39,195 nucleotides of DNA from Phytophthora quininea. Its lineage: Eukaryota; Oomycota; Peronosporomycetes; Peronosporales; Peronosporaceae. The translations under genes and the position numbers were made by a program. The notes below the pieces were generated by a model. That model saw nothing but the letters and a program-made list of their open reading frames with translations. It was not told where the DNA came from and did no database searches. The stretch spans positions 1 through 39,195 of the forward strand of contig JAAVTG010000198.1 in assembly GCA_011947345.1 (NCBI GenBank). Direction: 5' to 3'. Shown here piece by piece: positions 21,080 through 31,348 of this stretch (its first letter is position 1; each line of letters opens with the position of its first letter).

Positions 21080-21523
21080 TTAGTCGATGCTTGAATTGCC
21101 AACAAGTCTCCGGGCTGGGAAGTCTTGAGCGCTCGTTCTCGAAATCACGTCTTGGTTGCAAATGCTAGCGAAGCCTGCAGTCGGATACCGTCCGGATTGT
21201 AGGAGCATCACGGCGACGATGTTGGATTGCAGCTTCAGGTTGGAAAAGTCGATCGTGCCGGCACGACCAGGTTTGCCTTGAAAGCGTCCACCTTGACACT
21301 CGCTCGAAGTGTAGAAAGCAATGTCTGCATCGGACGGGATGCCAGCCCAGTCGGCAGTACGTATCGACGTATAGTAGCAGTTGGCCAGAGAATAGCACCG
21401 CTGGGGAGCGTCCAACTCGTACGTCCTCTTGATGTCGCTGCCACTGTACAAAGTAACGTCCCATGATGTGCTGCTACAACTTGGCAGCAAGGCTAGTAGC
21501 ACTACACTCAACAGCATCAGCAT
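21080..21523 (-). CDS. Small secreted four-cysteine protein (member A)
   Basis: 147 residues from the ATG at 21523, chosen because it begins the hydrophobic signal segment (MLMLLSVVLLALLPSCSS); the frame is open upstream to 21607 without a better start. The mature part reads DVTLYSG, QRCYSLANC, IAFYTSSECQGG, then GRYPTAGFASICN. This order of a WDVTLYSG strand, a CYxLxxC pair, an FYxxxxCxG strand and a late Cys recurs in the plus-strand cluster at 29586-32925. The pattern resembles a beta/gamma-crystallin-like strand unit, but that fold is my inference. It is separated from its paralogues by the kinase, ankyrin-WW and AIF genes and is in opposite orientation, so it represents a dispersed copy. 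The frame is intact. Confidence 0.75.
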   Translation of the reverse strand: MLMLLSVVLLALLPSCSSTSWDVTLYSGSDIKRTYELDAPQRCYSLANCYYTSIRTADWAGIPSDADIAFYTSSECQGGRFQGKPGRAGTIDFSNLKLQSNIVAVMLLQSGRYPTAGFASICNQDVISRTSAQDFPARRLVGNSSID

Positions 21524-21734
21524 GACTGTCAAGAAAGAAAACGAGCTTTGGTGAGGCTGCCAACTGTCTTTAGCCAGAGTCGGATTAGAATCTAGCACAA
21601 CGACCACTTCGAAGCTTCCTTCACCACCTCAAGACTGTTGTTGTTCACACATTACCACCCTGCCAGTACCTTTCGAGATTCTCTTTCCTTACACGCAGCA
21701 CACGTACCTGGTTCTTGTTGTACTGTACAGTTCG

Positions 21735-23990
21735 TTAGCTCTTTTGAGCCAGGAATTTGTGCTCGGCGAGTTCTAATGCCGTTGCTCGGTCTGCCAAAAT
21801 CATACCAAATCCCGACAACTTAGAAGGCGTTTGACCCTCACTGCCAAGAGTTCTAGGTTTGGTTACCTTGCGGATTGATGCAAAAGCACCGCCGGAGAAA
21901 AGACTTTGCCTCGGGAGACAAATGCGACGGTAGCGGAGGCGCAGATGTGGCCATGGCGATGGTGTACATGGCTGCTAGTCCATTGTGGCACTCTGGCCAC
22001 GGGTGCTTTGCCGTTGCCATTTCGATGACAGTGGCGCCGATGCTCCAGATGTCTGCCTTGTAGTCATGACCAGTTTGTTTGACCACTTCAGGCGCCATCC
22101 ACGGAATGGACCCTCGAATCGAGCGCAGCGATTCTTCCAGACTCGTGGTCAGCAGCTGCGGAATTTGCTTCGAGCAGCCGAAATCCGCCAGTTTGGACAC
22201 GCCTTGCTCGTTCACTAGGACGTTGGCACCTGAGAACAAGTGCAACCAGTTAGTCTCGTACGATACCGCCACTATTTCAACTGACCTTTGATATCTCGGT
22301 GGATGATCCCCATGCGATGCAGATAGATGACGCCGTCGACGATTTGTCTCGTGAAGATGCGAATGAGGTCTTCACTAAACGCGTCAAACTGCTTGAGCAT
22401 ACTATTCACCAAAAAGACATTAGCAAGCCACCAGATGAACAGTTATGAACACCACGCGTACCTGGCAATCGACCCGCCTGGCACGTACTCCATGAAAATG
22501 TAAAAGTGGTTGTCAATCCGACAACTGCCTTTGTAACTGAGCAGTACACGGAAACAAGTTAGCGCCCCAACTACTAACACAAACAACACGATACTCCACA
22601 GACCGAACGATGTGTTTGTGGCTGAGATTGTTCATGAGCGAAATCTCCTCGCCGAGTTTCTGCATCTGAGTGACTTGGTCAGCATTAGGACTCGAGTGGA
22701 TCTCAATCTCCTTGAGAGCAAACAGCTCGCCCGTCGTGATGTTCAACCCTTTGTAAACCTACATAGGCAGTAGAGTACTGGTGAGAGACTGAAGACTATC
22801 AGCCAAATTGCAATCGCAAACAGCACCTTTCCGAACGTTCCTTCGCCAAGCAGTTCGCCACGCTTCCAGTTGGTGATCGGGTTGACGATCTCACCTGCCG
22901 CTTCGACTTCGCTCTGCTGGTTGCTTGGCGCTACTCGTGTTGCAGCACGAAGCGATACATCTGGCAGCGAGGAGGACGAGAAGCGCCCAATTCGTGGAGA
23001 TGTTGAGCGCGTCAACGATAAGGACGGCGGGATGTCTAACTCTGACAACGCGGCAAGCTGTTGCGACAGTGCTTGCATGTCTGCGCCTGCCTCGATCGTA
23101 GGTTTCCGTTGTCGGGGCATGTTCTCCTTCGGTTGGACCTCTACCACTGAATGTGTAGGCGATTGCGATGCTTCGTCACTGTTGGCTCCAAAGATGATTG
23201 CATCGGGCATGCGTCTGTTCTTGGCAGCTTTATTCCACAGGCCAAAGCAAGGCGCTTCCTTCTCCTCGACTTCCGCTGGTTTCGCAGGTTCCTGGCGTGG
23301 TGGCGAGCCTTCTGCATTGTTTGAGGGAGCTTCATCATGTGTGTCCCAATGAACTTCTTCACTCTCATCGCTGCTGCCGTCGTGCTGTTGGTGTTCGTCA
23401 GTGTCGTAGCCGCTGTCGTGGTGCTCGGGTTTCTCGCACATCTCGGCCAGTCCGATTGGGTCTGTGACCGACCGACCGCGTTCCAACTCCTTCAGAGCGT
23501 GGGCCGAAATGGAAAAGCTGCTGCGTCGATGTAAAACGCTGTCATCGTGGCTTGGACTGTTGTTGCCCATGCTTTCCGAGCTAAATAAGCGCTGTCTCCC
23601 GTCCGGCCGCCTCCCGGACGGTGCTCGCGGTGTCAGGGCATTTGGTGCCCAAAGCATCGCACCATCCGCAAGCGACATCTTTTTCAGTCGCAAATTCCGT
23701 CCACTCGAACTGCGGTGCATTTCGACTAGTGGTGACTGTCGTAGCGCATCCACCGCTCGATGGCTCACACGCTTAGTAGATGACGATAATGGAGCTACTA
23801 CCTCTGAGAGAGAAGAGGAGGTGCTGGTTGAACTTCTGGGCATCGGAGTTCTTGAAATCGGATCGGATCTGGTTAGACTGTTGTGGTCTTCCAAGCGCGT
23901 CGCTTGAAGCATGGCCGCCATTGCTTTAGTTTCCCCACTGCCTGCGTGTCTTGGTGAGTTTGTGGCATTGCGTCGAGCGTCACCTTTCAT
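21735..23990 (-). CDS. MAPKKK-like (STE11/MEKK type) protein kinase
   Basis: Serine/threonine kinase at the top of a MAP kinase cascade. Start at 23990. A long disordered Ser/Pro/Glu-rich N-terminal region of about 370 residues is followed by the kinase domain. Five introns with clean junctions split the catalytic part: 22759-22826, 22537-22603, 22402-22461, 22230-22285 and 21791-21866 (56-76 nt). Motifs after splicing: [18 protein letters not shown] (catalytic Lys), [61 protein letters not shown], and a last exon [14 protein letters not shown] ending at the TAA at 21735-21737. HRDIKGANVL and [10 protein letters not shown] are typical of the MEKK/NPK1 group. No frame error is seen. The disordered N terminus is probably regulatory. 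Confidence 0.9.
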
Positions 23991-24206
23991 TGTAGCTAGT
24001 CTCGGTGGCAGCAATGGAAGATTGCTCGCTCAACAGCCAGCAAACAAGGCAACTTGTCCTGCCGACGGAATGATATTGGTCGTCTTGAAGTGGCGCCTGC
24101 AAAACAACCGCGTCGGTTCGAGGCCATTTCGGATTGCTAGTATTCATCTCCCCAGCTAACGAAGGCCCGGAAAACGATGGCGACAAGCTGCTCCAGCCAG
24201 GAGTTT

Positions 24207-27200
24207 CTACTCCTGGTTGCTCGTCGAAGTCGCTCCGTCTGGATCGGGCGCCGTGAGGACAAACAGCGACTGGGGATGGCTCGGGAGGACGACGGGTCCT
24301 GCATCGCCAACAATATCTTCGTTGTTTGCGACGCTGTTGTACTCGGTCGTCACGCGGACCAACGCGGAACTTGCAGATAACCTTGTGAAGAAAGCTGTCA
24401 AGGGCTCAGCTATCAGTCGTGGAGCAGACTGCGCGCCTGTGTTATCTTCTCCGATCCAGGACGACCACGGACTTGCATTAGGCGCCGTCAGTGGCAAAAC
24501 AGCGAGCGTGACAAGGATCATCTGGAACTTCTCGAACGAGATGACTTCCGTGTGTGCACTGCCCGAAATCCAGTTGACTGCCTCGAGCAGAAAGTGAAGC
24601 GCTGGCAATCCAGCACCTGGCGTGAACAGGTTAAAGTCGCTCGCAAATATCGCGAGTCCTCGGAATGTGAGCATCGCCAATCGCCGAGGTGCTCCTGGCT
24701 TCGGAGCGGACAAAGTCGGCGTTCCGCTATCCGCGTCTGCTTGTAGTTCGCGTCTCGAGTAGTAGCGATGTAGCAACTGGATGGCTTGGCGGTTTGCTGC
24801 CAGCAAGTTGCGTGCAGTCGCTGCGGTTGGCTCCTGTGACCCTGTGAGTTGGAGGTCCAGCTCCTTGCAACGACGAATTTGCGTTAACAGTCGAGCTCCA
24901 AGTCGCAGCGCCAACGGAACCAAGTATCGTAGCATAAACCACTCTTCATCGTCATCGATTTCAGGGTCGTCGCCGCCAGCCTGTTGCATCGACTGCTCAG
25001 TCTGAGCTACCACCCGTTCACGAACAATTTGCATTGCTGCGGTAAATCCTCCGAGACTCAAATGTGTATCACCACCAGCGCCAGGAGGGGCAGCTTGACG
25101 ATGAGCTAAGCGGGCTCCGTTGGTGGGTGAGCCTTCCTGCGCCTTAGTTCGCTCGGCTTGCGAGAAGATGAGATCTGTCACGTGAAGTTTGAGTGGCGGT
25201 GCAGCGACTCCTGTTCCATTTCCCAAAGCTGCCTGTGGTGCCGCCACTCCGCCTGGTATCACATTCATATCACGCAGCACAACTCGGAATTGGCTTTTAC
25301 TCATGCCGCGTAGATTCACAGGATCCACCAGGGCCACGTAGAAGTGGAAGAGACAATTGCTGATACGCTTCTCCGTAGTGAGAACTTGCAGGTCGCGGAC
25401 GCCGCGTAGCTTCAGGTATGTGCTCAAGAACATGTCTAGTGCAGGTTCATTCGCGCAAATCTCCTCCAGACGAGTTTCAGCCCCACCGTCGTCTTCGTCG
25501 TCATCGCCATCGCCAGAAGGTGGAGGCTGACCGTCAATCTCCTCGTCGTTTTCGTTTGGAACTTCGCTTAGACTCTGCCGTTTGGCTCCATTGGGCTGCG
25601 TCTTGGTAGCCTGCTGGTTGTGCGTCGTCACCTTCATCATCATCGACTGCTTCTTGCGACGTACAAACGACGAGCGTGGTAGCAGTTGAGCCAGTCTTGC
25701 TTGCTCCTCGCGCTTGGCAATATCTTCTCGCCTCTGACGGATGTGCAATCGCGCCTGCATTAGCGTTTGCTCGTGAGCTTCTAGCTGTCGTCTCTTCTCT
25801 CTGGCCAGGGCTGCCGCTAATGCTGATCGTGCTGTGTCCAGACCTTCCCATACACGTGACGCTTCTTGAGACGTCCGAGCTCCTGCTGCATTAGCAAGTT
25901 GGCGAACGGCATCAGGTTCTTCCCACTGCGACTGACCCGTTCGATTGTTCTTGTAGTAGATAGCTCGCGATACTGAGTCCTGCACTGCGGTCCACTCCGT
26001 CTCACGCCCAGTCACCACACAAACCGTTTGCTTCTTCTTCTTCACCCAAACATATTCTTCGTTGTCATCCACTTCAGCTCCCGCAGCAGAGGTGTCTGAG
26101 TATTCAGCAGCGTACTGCTGAGTGGGGCTTTGAGAGGGGTCGAATCCAGGTGGGACCTCCCATTGGCATTTTCCAGTCAAGTTGTTGTAGTAAAAGGCCT
26201 GTCCGCTATCGTTATCCCAGCACTGCATCCAGTCACTGCTGCTTCCCTCCGCAGCATAATTGTTGTCATAGACATCAGCTGCGTTGGCCGGGGCGATCCA
26301 GGATGTTGCTGCGCTTGCCGCCAACTCCTTCTCAGCCTGCTCCAGCAGAGCTTCGCATTCAGGGTGTTTGTTTGTTGCCGCCAGGTCTTTCGGGGTCATC
26401 CCCTTTGCGTTTGCGGTCAGTGGGTCTGCTCCATAGCGCAGTAACACCGCAAGGGAATCGGTGCTCCCATTGCACGCAGCCGCATGGATAGCGCGATCCC
26501 CGCGCTGGTCCTCCAGCTCCAACATCCAGGAGCGCGACTGGTTATTCCACGCACACAAAAACTCCACACACGCCACGCGATTGCGAGCACAAGCGACGAA
26601 AAGTGGCGAACGACCAAGTTTGTCGCCTTGGAGAAGGTCGTCTCCATACGCCAGCAACGCCTCGAGACATTCCGGTGTGGCCGCTAGATGTGACGGCTTG
26701 AATCCCTTTGCGTTGCGGCCGTGTGGGTCGGCGCCAGCATCCAAGAGTAACTGCAAGCATTCGTGCCAACCGAAGAAGCAGCAAACGTGAACAGGTGTAT
26801 CCAACTGTCGATCTGGAGTGTTGAGCCATACTCGACGCACGCGTGCCAGCTCAGCACAACACTCGAGCCGGTTGCCAGCACAGGCATAAAACAATGGGGT
26901 GCGCTGCTTCTTATCGAGCCACGGGGTCTTTTTCTTGGCAGCATCTTCCTCTTCCAACTCAGCGTCGGCTTTCTGCAGCAGCAGATTGAGGCAATTCAAG
27001 TGCCCACTGTACGCAGCGCAGTGCATCGGGGGCATCTCGCGGTTTTTGGTGCATTCGCCGCACACTTGAGTTTGCAGCTCGTTGACGACTTCCTCTTTCT
27101 CAGGGGTTGCAAATAGTGGTGTCGGTCGGAACGGAGATGCCGTGGCAGCAGCATCTGCAGTTCGGGAGGTCGGGCTGCCCGGTAGTGGCGCTAGTTTGAG

Positions 27201-27584
27201 TGTCCGCGCTGCTGGGCGTTGCTCCATCTTGGTAGTCGCCTCAACCTTTTCCAGATACTTGGCGTCCAACGAGCTCAAAGCTGAGTGCGACTCAATGCGA
27301 TACATCTGACCGTTCTGGGCCGCACTAACACCATCCCCGTCATTTGAGGCGTGGACGTCGATGTCGCTGCCGGAGTCGTTCTCGTCGTCTTCACCGTCCG
27401 CCACCTTCCCGTCAATCAACTCGTCAGTAAATAACTGCTCTGTCGAGATGTCGTGTGACAGCTTGGCCATTTGCTTCCGTCTCGCTTTCTTTTCGGCGCT
27501 TGAACTGGAAGATCCACCACTAGCAGTACCATTGCCGCTGTCTAGCGTGTCGCCCACGTAGACTCGCGTCGATTTCTTGGCCAT
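24207..27584 (-). CDS. Ankyrin-repeat / tandem WW / coiled-coil protein
   Basis: Intact uninterrupted frame of 1,125 residues from the ATG at 27584 (the frame opens further to 27614 only through a TTG). Order of parts: disordered acidic N terminus (1-170); about six ankyrin-type repeats at roughly 183-415, with TPLFYACAGNRLECC, TPVHVCCFFGWHECLQLLL and AIHAAACNGSTDSLAVLL; two WW domains near 452-480 (WDNDSGQAFYYNNLTGKCQW) and 530-557 (SRAIYYKNNRTGQSQWEEP); a charged coiled coil near 585-640; an acidic linker; and a C-terminal helical domain of about 400 residues I do not recognise. WW domains bind proline-rich ligands and ankyrins are binding surfaces, so a scaffold role is inferred. No catalytic motif is visible. 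No intron is needed in 3.4 kb. Confidence 0.9.
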   Translation of the reverse strand: MAKKSTRVYVGDTLDSGNGTASGGSSSSSAEKKARRKQMAKLSHDISTEQLFTDELIDGKVADGEDDENDSGSDIDVHASNDGDGVSAAQNGQMYRIESHSALSSLDAKYLEKVEATTKMEQRPAARTLKLAPLPGSPTSRTADAAATASPFRPTPLFATPEKEEVVNELQTQVCGECTKNREMPPMHCAAYSGHLNCLNLLLQKADAELEEEDAAKKKTPWLDKKQRTPLFYACAGNRLECCAELARVRRVWLNTPDRQLDTPVHVCCFFGWHECLQLLLDAGADPHGRNAKGFKPSHLAATPECLEALLAYGDDLLQGDKLGRSPLFVACARNRVACVEFLCAWNNQSRSWMLELEDQRGDRAIHAAACNGSTDSLAVLLRYGADPLTANAKGMTPKDLAATNKHPECEALLEQAEKELAASAATSWIAPANAADVYDNNYAAEGSSSDWMQCWDNDSGQAFYYNNLTGKCQWEVPPGFDPSQSPTQQYAAEYSDTSAAGAEVDDNEEYVWVKKKKQTVCVVTGRETEWTAVQDSVSRAIYYKNNRTGQSQWEEPDAVRQLANAAGARTSQEASRVWEGLDTARSALAAALAREKRRQLEAHEQTLMQARLHIRQRREDIAKREEQARLAQLLPRSSFVRRKKQSMMMKVTTHNQQATKTQPNGAKRQSLSEVPNENDEEIDGQPPPSGDGDDDEDDGGAETRLEEICANEPALDMFLSTYLKLRGVRDLQVLTTEKRISNCLFHFYVALVDPVNLRGMSKSQFRVVLRDMNVIPGGVAAPQAALGNGTGVAAPPLKLHVTDLIFSQAERTKAQEGSPTNGARLAHRQAAPPGAGGDTHLSLGGFTAAMQIVRERVVAQTEQSMQQAGGDDPEIDDDEEWFMLRYLVPLALRLGARLLTQIRRCKELDLQLTGSQEPTAATARNLLAANRQAIQLLHRYYSRRELQADADSGTPTLSAPKPGAPRRLAMLTFRGLAIFASDFNLFTPGAGLPALHFLLEAVNWISGSAHTEVISFEKFQMILVTLAVLPLTAPNASPWSSWIGEDNTGAQSAPRLIAEPLTAFFTRLSASSALVRVTTEYNSVANNEDIVGDAGPVVLPSHPQSLFVLTAPDPDGATSTSNQE

Positions 27585-27651
27585 GACTTGGAGTCCTCGC
27601 TGCCCGCTGTCCAATCGACTTCTGCTCGAACAGACTCGAAACCGTTAGTCC

Positions 27652-27659
27652 AGAATGAG
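27652..27659 (-). promoter_or_regulatory. Initiator-like element upstream of ankyrin-WW gene
   Basis: On the minus strand this reads CTCATTCT, matching the oomycete initiator YTCANTYY. It lies about 70 bases before the start at 27584. Confidence 0.4.
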
Positions 27660-27781
27660 AAAGGAAACATGATATGATGCAGTGGGAAACTAGCTAGTCA
27701 ACATAGAACACCCTTCATTGATCGGTGTCTGCTGGAATATCGATCGGGGACCGTACTCCGATGGAGGCAGACCATACAGCG

Positions 27782-29399
27782 TTAGGTTGATACGACGTGG
27801 AGCCAATCGCTCGGCGCGAGACAGATCGAGTGCTTGAGCTCTTCCACCACATTGTCGCGAATCTCCGGCCGAGAGAGCATGAGCTGGCGCGCGCTCTCAA
27901 GCACATCCGATGCGTTCCACAGCAAAATTCCCATGATCTTGTTGCCCTTGAGGTAGTACACGACGCCACGCTCGTATGGCATGCCGCGGCCTCCGTTCGG
28001 CACGGATCCGATGTTTGGCGGCTGCACCCACACGCCCACAGTGCGCAGCGATGAGTCTATCTCGCCAATCCCTTCGATTAAGACGCCGATCCCAGGGAGG
28101 TGGCTGCGGAACAGAGGCTGATGGCGATACGTTTTCATCTTCCCTGAGCCATGCAGCGATCTGGCCATGTTGCGTCCTGCAGTCAGTCCACTGTTCACAG
28201 CGTGGTCGTATCGGTCCACTCGCCGTCTGCCCAAGTACGGATCGAAGTAGCTCGCGGCGTTGCCTGCAACAAACAGTCCTGACACAGCCTCCAGCTGCGA
28301 GTTGACGACCAAACCTCCGTTCGTCTCATCTCGTTCGAGGCCTCCTCCAGCGCGAGTGGCGCGTCCCATCCGCAGCGTCGGTGCTGGGTCTGTGTGTGTC
28401 GATGCCAGCACCACATAGTCAGCATCCAGAGCCGACTCTGGCTTATCCTTCCCCAACACTCCGACTGTCACTCCCCGTCGTTCTCATTGTCGTCGTCATC
28501 CACACTCGGCCGTAGACTCGTCACCAGTCGGTTGGGCACCACTTCCACGCCCGCGGTCGACAGTCGTCTCGCCAGCTCCTCCGCCAAGTAGGGCGGCAAC
28601 GCTCTGGCAGCGGGTGCGTGCTCCACAAAGACCAGTTTGGTCTTGACGTGGTCGTTCCTGGGGTCTGTCGCCAGCGCCGAGGCCACTTCGCTCCCGAGAA
28701 AGCCTGCGCCGATGATGAGCACACTGTTGACGTCTGCGTCCGCCGCTCCGCTGGCCACCTGGTCCAGTCGCTCGAAGTCTGCTCTGGTCGTGCACGTGTT
28801 GACTCGGTCCTTCAGCGCGTAGCTCACTCGGTCGCTGTCCAGCACGTAAAAGTGTTTGGGGCGGCCGGCGCTGGCGATCAGGCAGCGCTCGTACTTGACT
28901 TCGGTGCCGTCCCCCAGTAGCACGCGATTCTTCTCCACGTCGAACTCCAGCGGCCGCTTGTCCAGCAGCAGCGTCAGTGGGGAGTCATGTTGGCCCCCGC
29001 CACGTCCTCCTCGAAGCGAGCGTTCAGGTGGCGCCTCCACTCGTTGTAGGACTGCAGCAGTGCGTCGCTCAGCTCCTCGTCCTGGTCCTGGTCCTGAGGC
29101 TGGTCCTGCAGGCTGCCAAAGTCCAGTCGAGGCAGCGCGTGCTCGTCACTCAGCACCAGAATGTCCGCCTGGGCATCCTCCTGTCGGATGGCCTCAATCG
29201 CAGCGTTGGCGGCTGTGCCGGATCCGACGATCACGTAGCGGTGCGCCTTGGTCTGCTTGCGACGCGTGAAGCGACGGGTCAGCCGCATCTTGTCGCCCGC
29301 GGGGGTGTCTGCATGGACGGGCACGGGCTCGCAGCCTGCAGACACGCACAGGGAGAGAGCCAAGGAGGTCGGAGCCCACGAGCGACGCAGGCGCCACAT
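27782..29399 (-). CDS. Apoptosis-inducing-factor-like FAD/NAD oxidoreductase
   Basis: Flavoprotein of the AIF/pyridine-nucleotide-disulfide oxidoreductase family, about 538 residues, presumably mitochondrial. The N terminus (MWRLRRSWAPTSLALSLC) looks like a targeting or anchor segment. The FAD dinucleotide fold begins YVIVGSGTAANAAIEAI, which keeps the AIF-type GxGTAA rather than GxGxxG. The NAD fold has VLIIGAGFLGSEVASAL. A third block GLFVAGNAASYFDP is the C-terminal FAD contact. The C-terminal domain contains GVVYYLKGNKIMGILLWN, as in AIF. The segment where animal AIF carries a conserved proline-rich loop is replaced by an RLDFGSLQ plus Gln-Asp repeat. Two one-base losses interrupt the frame, at the G run 28979-28982 and at 28470-28472. 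It may act in respiratory complex assembly or cell death by family analogy. It diverges from the secreted-protein cluster 186 bases away. Confidence 0.85.
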
Positions 29400-29585
29400 T
29401 TTCTGATGCGCTGTGGACTTGGATGCAGAAGCAGCACTGTCGGCGCTCGGTAAAAAGCCGCACTGAGTGTTAATGAGAATAAGATGCGGACATAGTAGAA
29501 GAGTGCTGCGAATGGATACAAACGATCACCGGAAGGGATGGCATTGACATGAACAAGTTGCCTTTTTGTCAGTTGCGAATTCGCC

Positions 29586-29984
29586 ATGGATTGGGTGCTT
29601 GCCAGTTTGCTGCTGTCGAGCTGCAGCGCGTTCCAGTTCACGATATACAGTGGAATGGCCGACACGGACGCGTCCAAGACGTTCACGTTCGGCGCAGCGC
29701 AGCGTTGCTACGACCTGGCCAGCTGCTGGTCGTCACACAAGACTCGCGCTGGGAGGTGGAAAAAGTTGCCTTCAGACGGGCAATTGGCCTTCTACTCGGC
29801 GGTCGAGTGTCAGGGCACGAAGGTGACGACGGACTCGGAGTCGGGCGCCATGGACTTTGACGTCACCGACCTCAAGGGCAACATCTCGTCCTTCATGGTG
29901 CTGCAGTCTGGGCAGTACGCCACGGCAGGCTTCACCCGAATTTGTGACGAGGCGGCAGTCGTGTCGAACGGGACGGCTGCATGA
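29586..29984 (+). CDS. Small secreted four-cysteine protein (member B)
   Basis: 132 residues with a short signal peptide (MDWVLASLLLSSCSA). The mature part follows the family order: FQFTIYSG, AQRCYDLASCW, LAFYSAVECQG, SSFMVLQSGQYATAGF, then RICDE. It is closest to member A at 21080-21523 and member F at 32473-32925, sharing the ECQG and TAGFxxIC blocks. The frame is intact. It is the first gene of the plus-strand tandem cluster and is divergent from the AIF-like gene. A secreted beta-sandwich binding protein or effector is plausible; no enzyme motif is seen. Confidence 0.8.
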   Translation: MDWVLASLLLSSCSAFQFTIYSGMADTDASKTFTFGAAQRCYDLASCWSSHKTRAGRWKKLPSDGQLAFYSAVECQGTKVTTDSESGAMDFDVTDLKGNISSFMVLQSGQYATAGFTRICDEAAVVSNGTAA

Positions 29985-30260
29985 AGAAGTCAAGTCTGCA
30001 AGGCGATCGAATGGTGAGTGTACCGGTGTATTGTTGCTCTGGAATCAATTTCTTCGTCGTGAACGTCGTCTCCCCTCACAAAGTCCTTTAGCTATGTCAC
30101 CACTCTCGCCACCCTGACTGCACGGCCAACCTCCCATTCATCGACGCCAGCTTCAGCAGACATTTAGAGCGTGGTCATTCTAGTCGGTCGGTCGCAAACT
30201 TCCGAAAAACGCCATGCATTTCAATCCCGTCGATAGTCCCAGCCACTCATCCTCCACCCC

Positions 30261-30283
30261 CCACCACCACCACCACCACCGCC
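30261..30283 (+). repeat. CAC microsatellite
   Basis: Run of CAC/CCA trinucleotides just upstream of the small ORF at 30294. The interval 29985-30293 around it holds no recognised gene. Confidence 0.8.
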
Positions 30284-30293
30284 AAACTTTTCA

Positions 30294-30507
30294 ATGAAAA
30301 GCTTACAAGACTGTCGCTGCCACCCTCGTCTTGCTCCAGACAACGTGCTTTGGCTGGGTCGGTGCCAACTCGATCCTGGTGGCGAGCTCCAACACCGACA
30401 CCGAAAAAGGCTACGGGAAAGCCGCGCTGCAGCTGACCGACGAGCAGAAGAGTTTGCTCCCCGCTCGAGTACCGCAAGCCAACGCGAGTGTCGCCATGGA
30501 ACAGTAG
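30294..30507 (+). CDS. Possible small secreted peptide, frame interrupted
   Basis: The ATG at 30294 is followed at once by an A run (30297-30300). One base more or two fewer in that run leads into a frame that reads as a signal peptide (KTVAATLVLLQTTCFGWVGA) followed by about 45 polar residues, ending at the TAG at 30505-30507. The total is about 70 residues. It shows none of the cysteine pattern of its neighbours. It lies inside the secreted-protein cluster, which raises the chance that it is real. As written, the ATG frame gives an unrelated Arg-rich product, so the call depends on the frame change. Confidence 0.35.
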
Positions 30508-30729
30508 TCGGACTCCATGGCACGAAGTCTTCACGACCCACCGTAGCGTCTTGATAACACTAAATGTTGCCCCGTCCTCGTTCTCTTTGTCGCCGTCTGT
30601 GCTGTTTCGCAGCGACCCACAGCTTTGGCAGCTCGAGTTTGTAGCGCCTTAGCATGATCCCTTGCATGACACAGAAGCCCCACCAGTCTGCTGCTGTGGC
30701 CATTCCTCGTTTGGAGACACACGCAGCAA

Positions 30730-31155
30730 ATGCCGTCGTCAGCTCTGCTTTTCGCCGCAGCGATCCTGCTTAGCTTCGTCCTGACGCTCTGCCAGGCCTC
30801 GAGCGCCGTCACCGTCAAGATATGGAGCTTGAAAGGCGACAAGACGCGCATCATGACCTACGAGATCCCCGAGACGAACCACTGCTACGAGTTCGACCGC
30901 AACCTGCTGGCCACGAGGTTCTACGCGACGTGGACTGCGCTGCCCTCTAACACGAAGATGGTGTTCTACAACAATCTCGAATGCCTGTCGGTCGGTATCG
31001 TCCACTCTGCCAAAGATGCAGGCAGCGTGCGCTTCAAGTCGACGCTGCCCCCGTACAGCTTCCTGCTGCATGACGAAACCAGCAAGCAGACGGGAAGCTG
31101 GAAGCTCACGAACCTGTACGAGAACCCCAACGTCACGTACTCGCAGTCGGGCTAA
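30730..31155 (+). CDS. Small secreted protein of the four-cysteine family (member C, diverged)
   Basis: 141 residues. Signal peptide LLFAAAILLSFVLTLCQASS, then VTVKIWSLKG, NHCYEFDRN, MVFYNNLECLSVGIVHSA and a C-terminal WKLTNLYENPN. It keeps the strand order and the first and third cysteines of the family, but the second (CYxLxxC) has become Asn and the last is missing. The IVHSA..AGSVxF segment is shared with member E at 31988-32379, so C and E form a subgroup. The frame is intact. Confidence 0.75.
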   Translation: MPSSALLFAAAILLSFVLTLCQASSAVTVKIWSLKGDKTRIMTYEIPETNHCYEFDRNLLATRFYATWTALPSNTKMVFYNNLECLSVGIVHSAKDAGSVRFKSTLPPYSFLLHDETSKQTGSWKLTNLYENPNVTYSQSG

Positions 31156-31301
31156 CTCTTGGCGTAGCTGAAAGCTAGACGCGATGAAATTCCTCATTCG
31201 AAATTGAATCCTCAATTCGCCACTCGGTTCTGTTCACGACAACGATGGGTCTTTGCCATTCCAAATGCCTTTGCGTTACCAGCCATTTTGCTTGGCTTCT
31301 T

Positions 31302-31318
31302 GTCATTCATCAATTTGC
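31302..31318 (+). promoter_or_regulatory. Initiator plus flanking element upstream of member D
   Basis: GTCATTCAT followed by CAATTTGC resembles the oomycete Inr plus FPR arrangement (FPR consensus MAWTTTNC is matched exactly at 31311-31318; the Inr is off by one position). It lies about 30 bases before the start at 31349. Confidence 0.4.
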
Positions 31319-31348
31319 TGCCGACAACACGCCTCCGACCAAGTCAAG

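Noticed and set aside
22870..23352. 160-codon plus-strand frame
   Set aside because: Antisense to the disordered N-terminal region of the MAPKKK-like gene; no motif.
30739..31215. 158-codon minus-strand frame
   Set aside because: Antisense to secreted member C, which has a signal peptide and family motifs.
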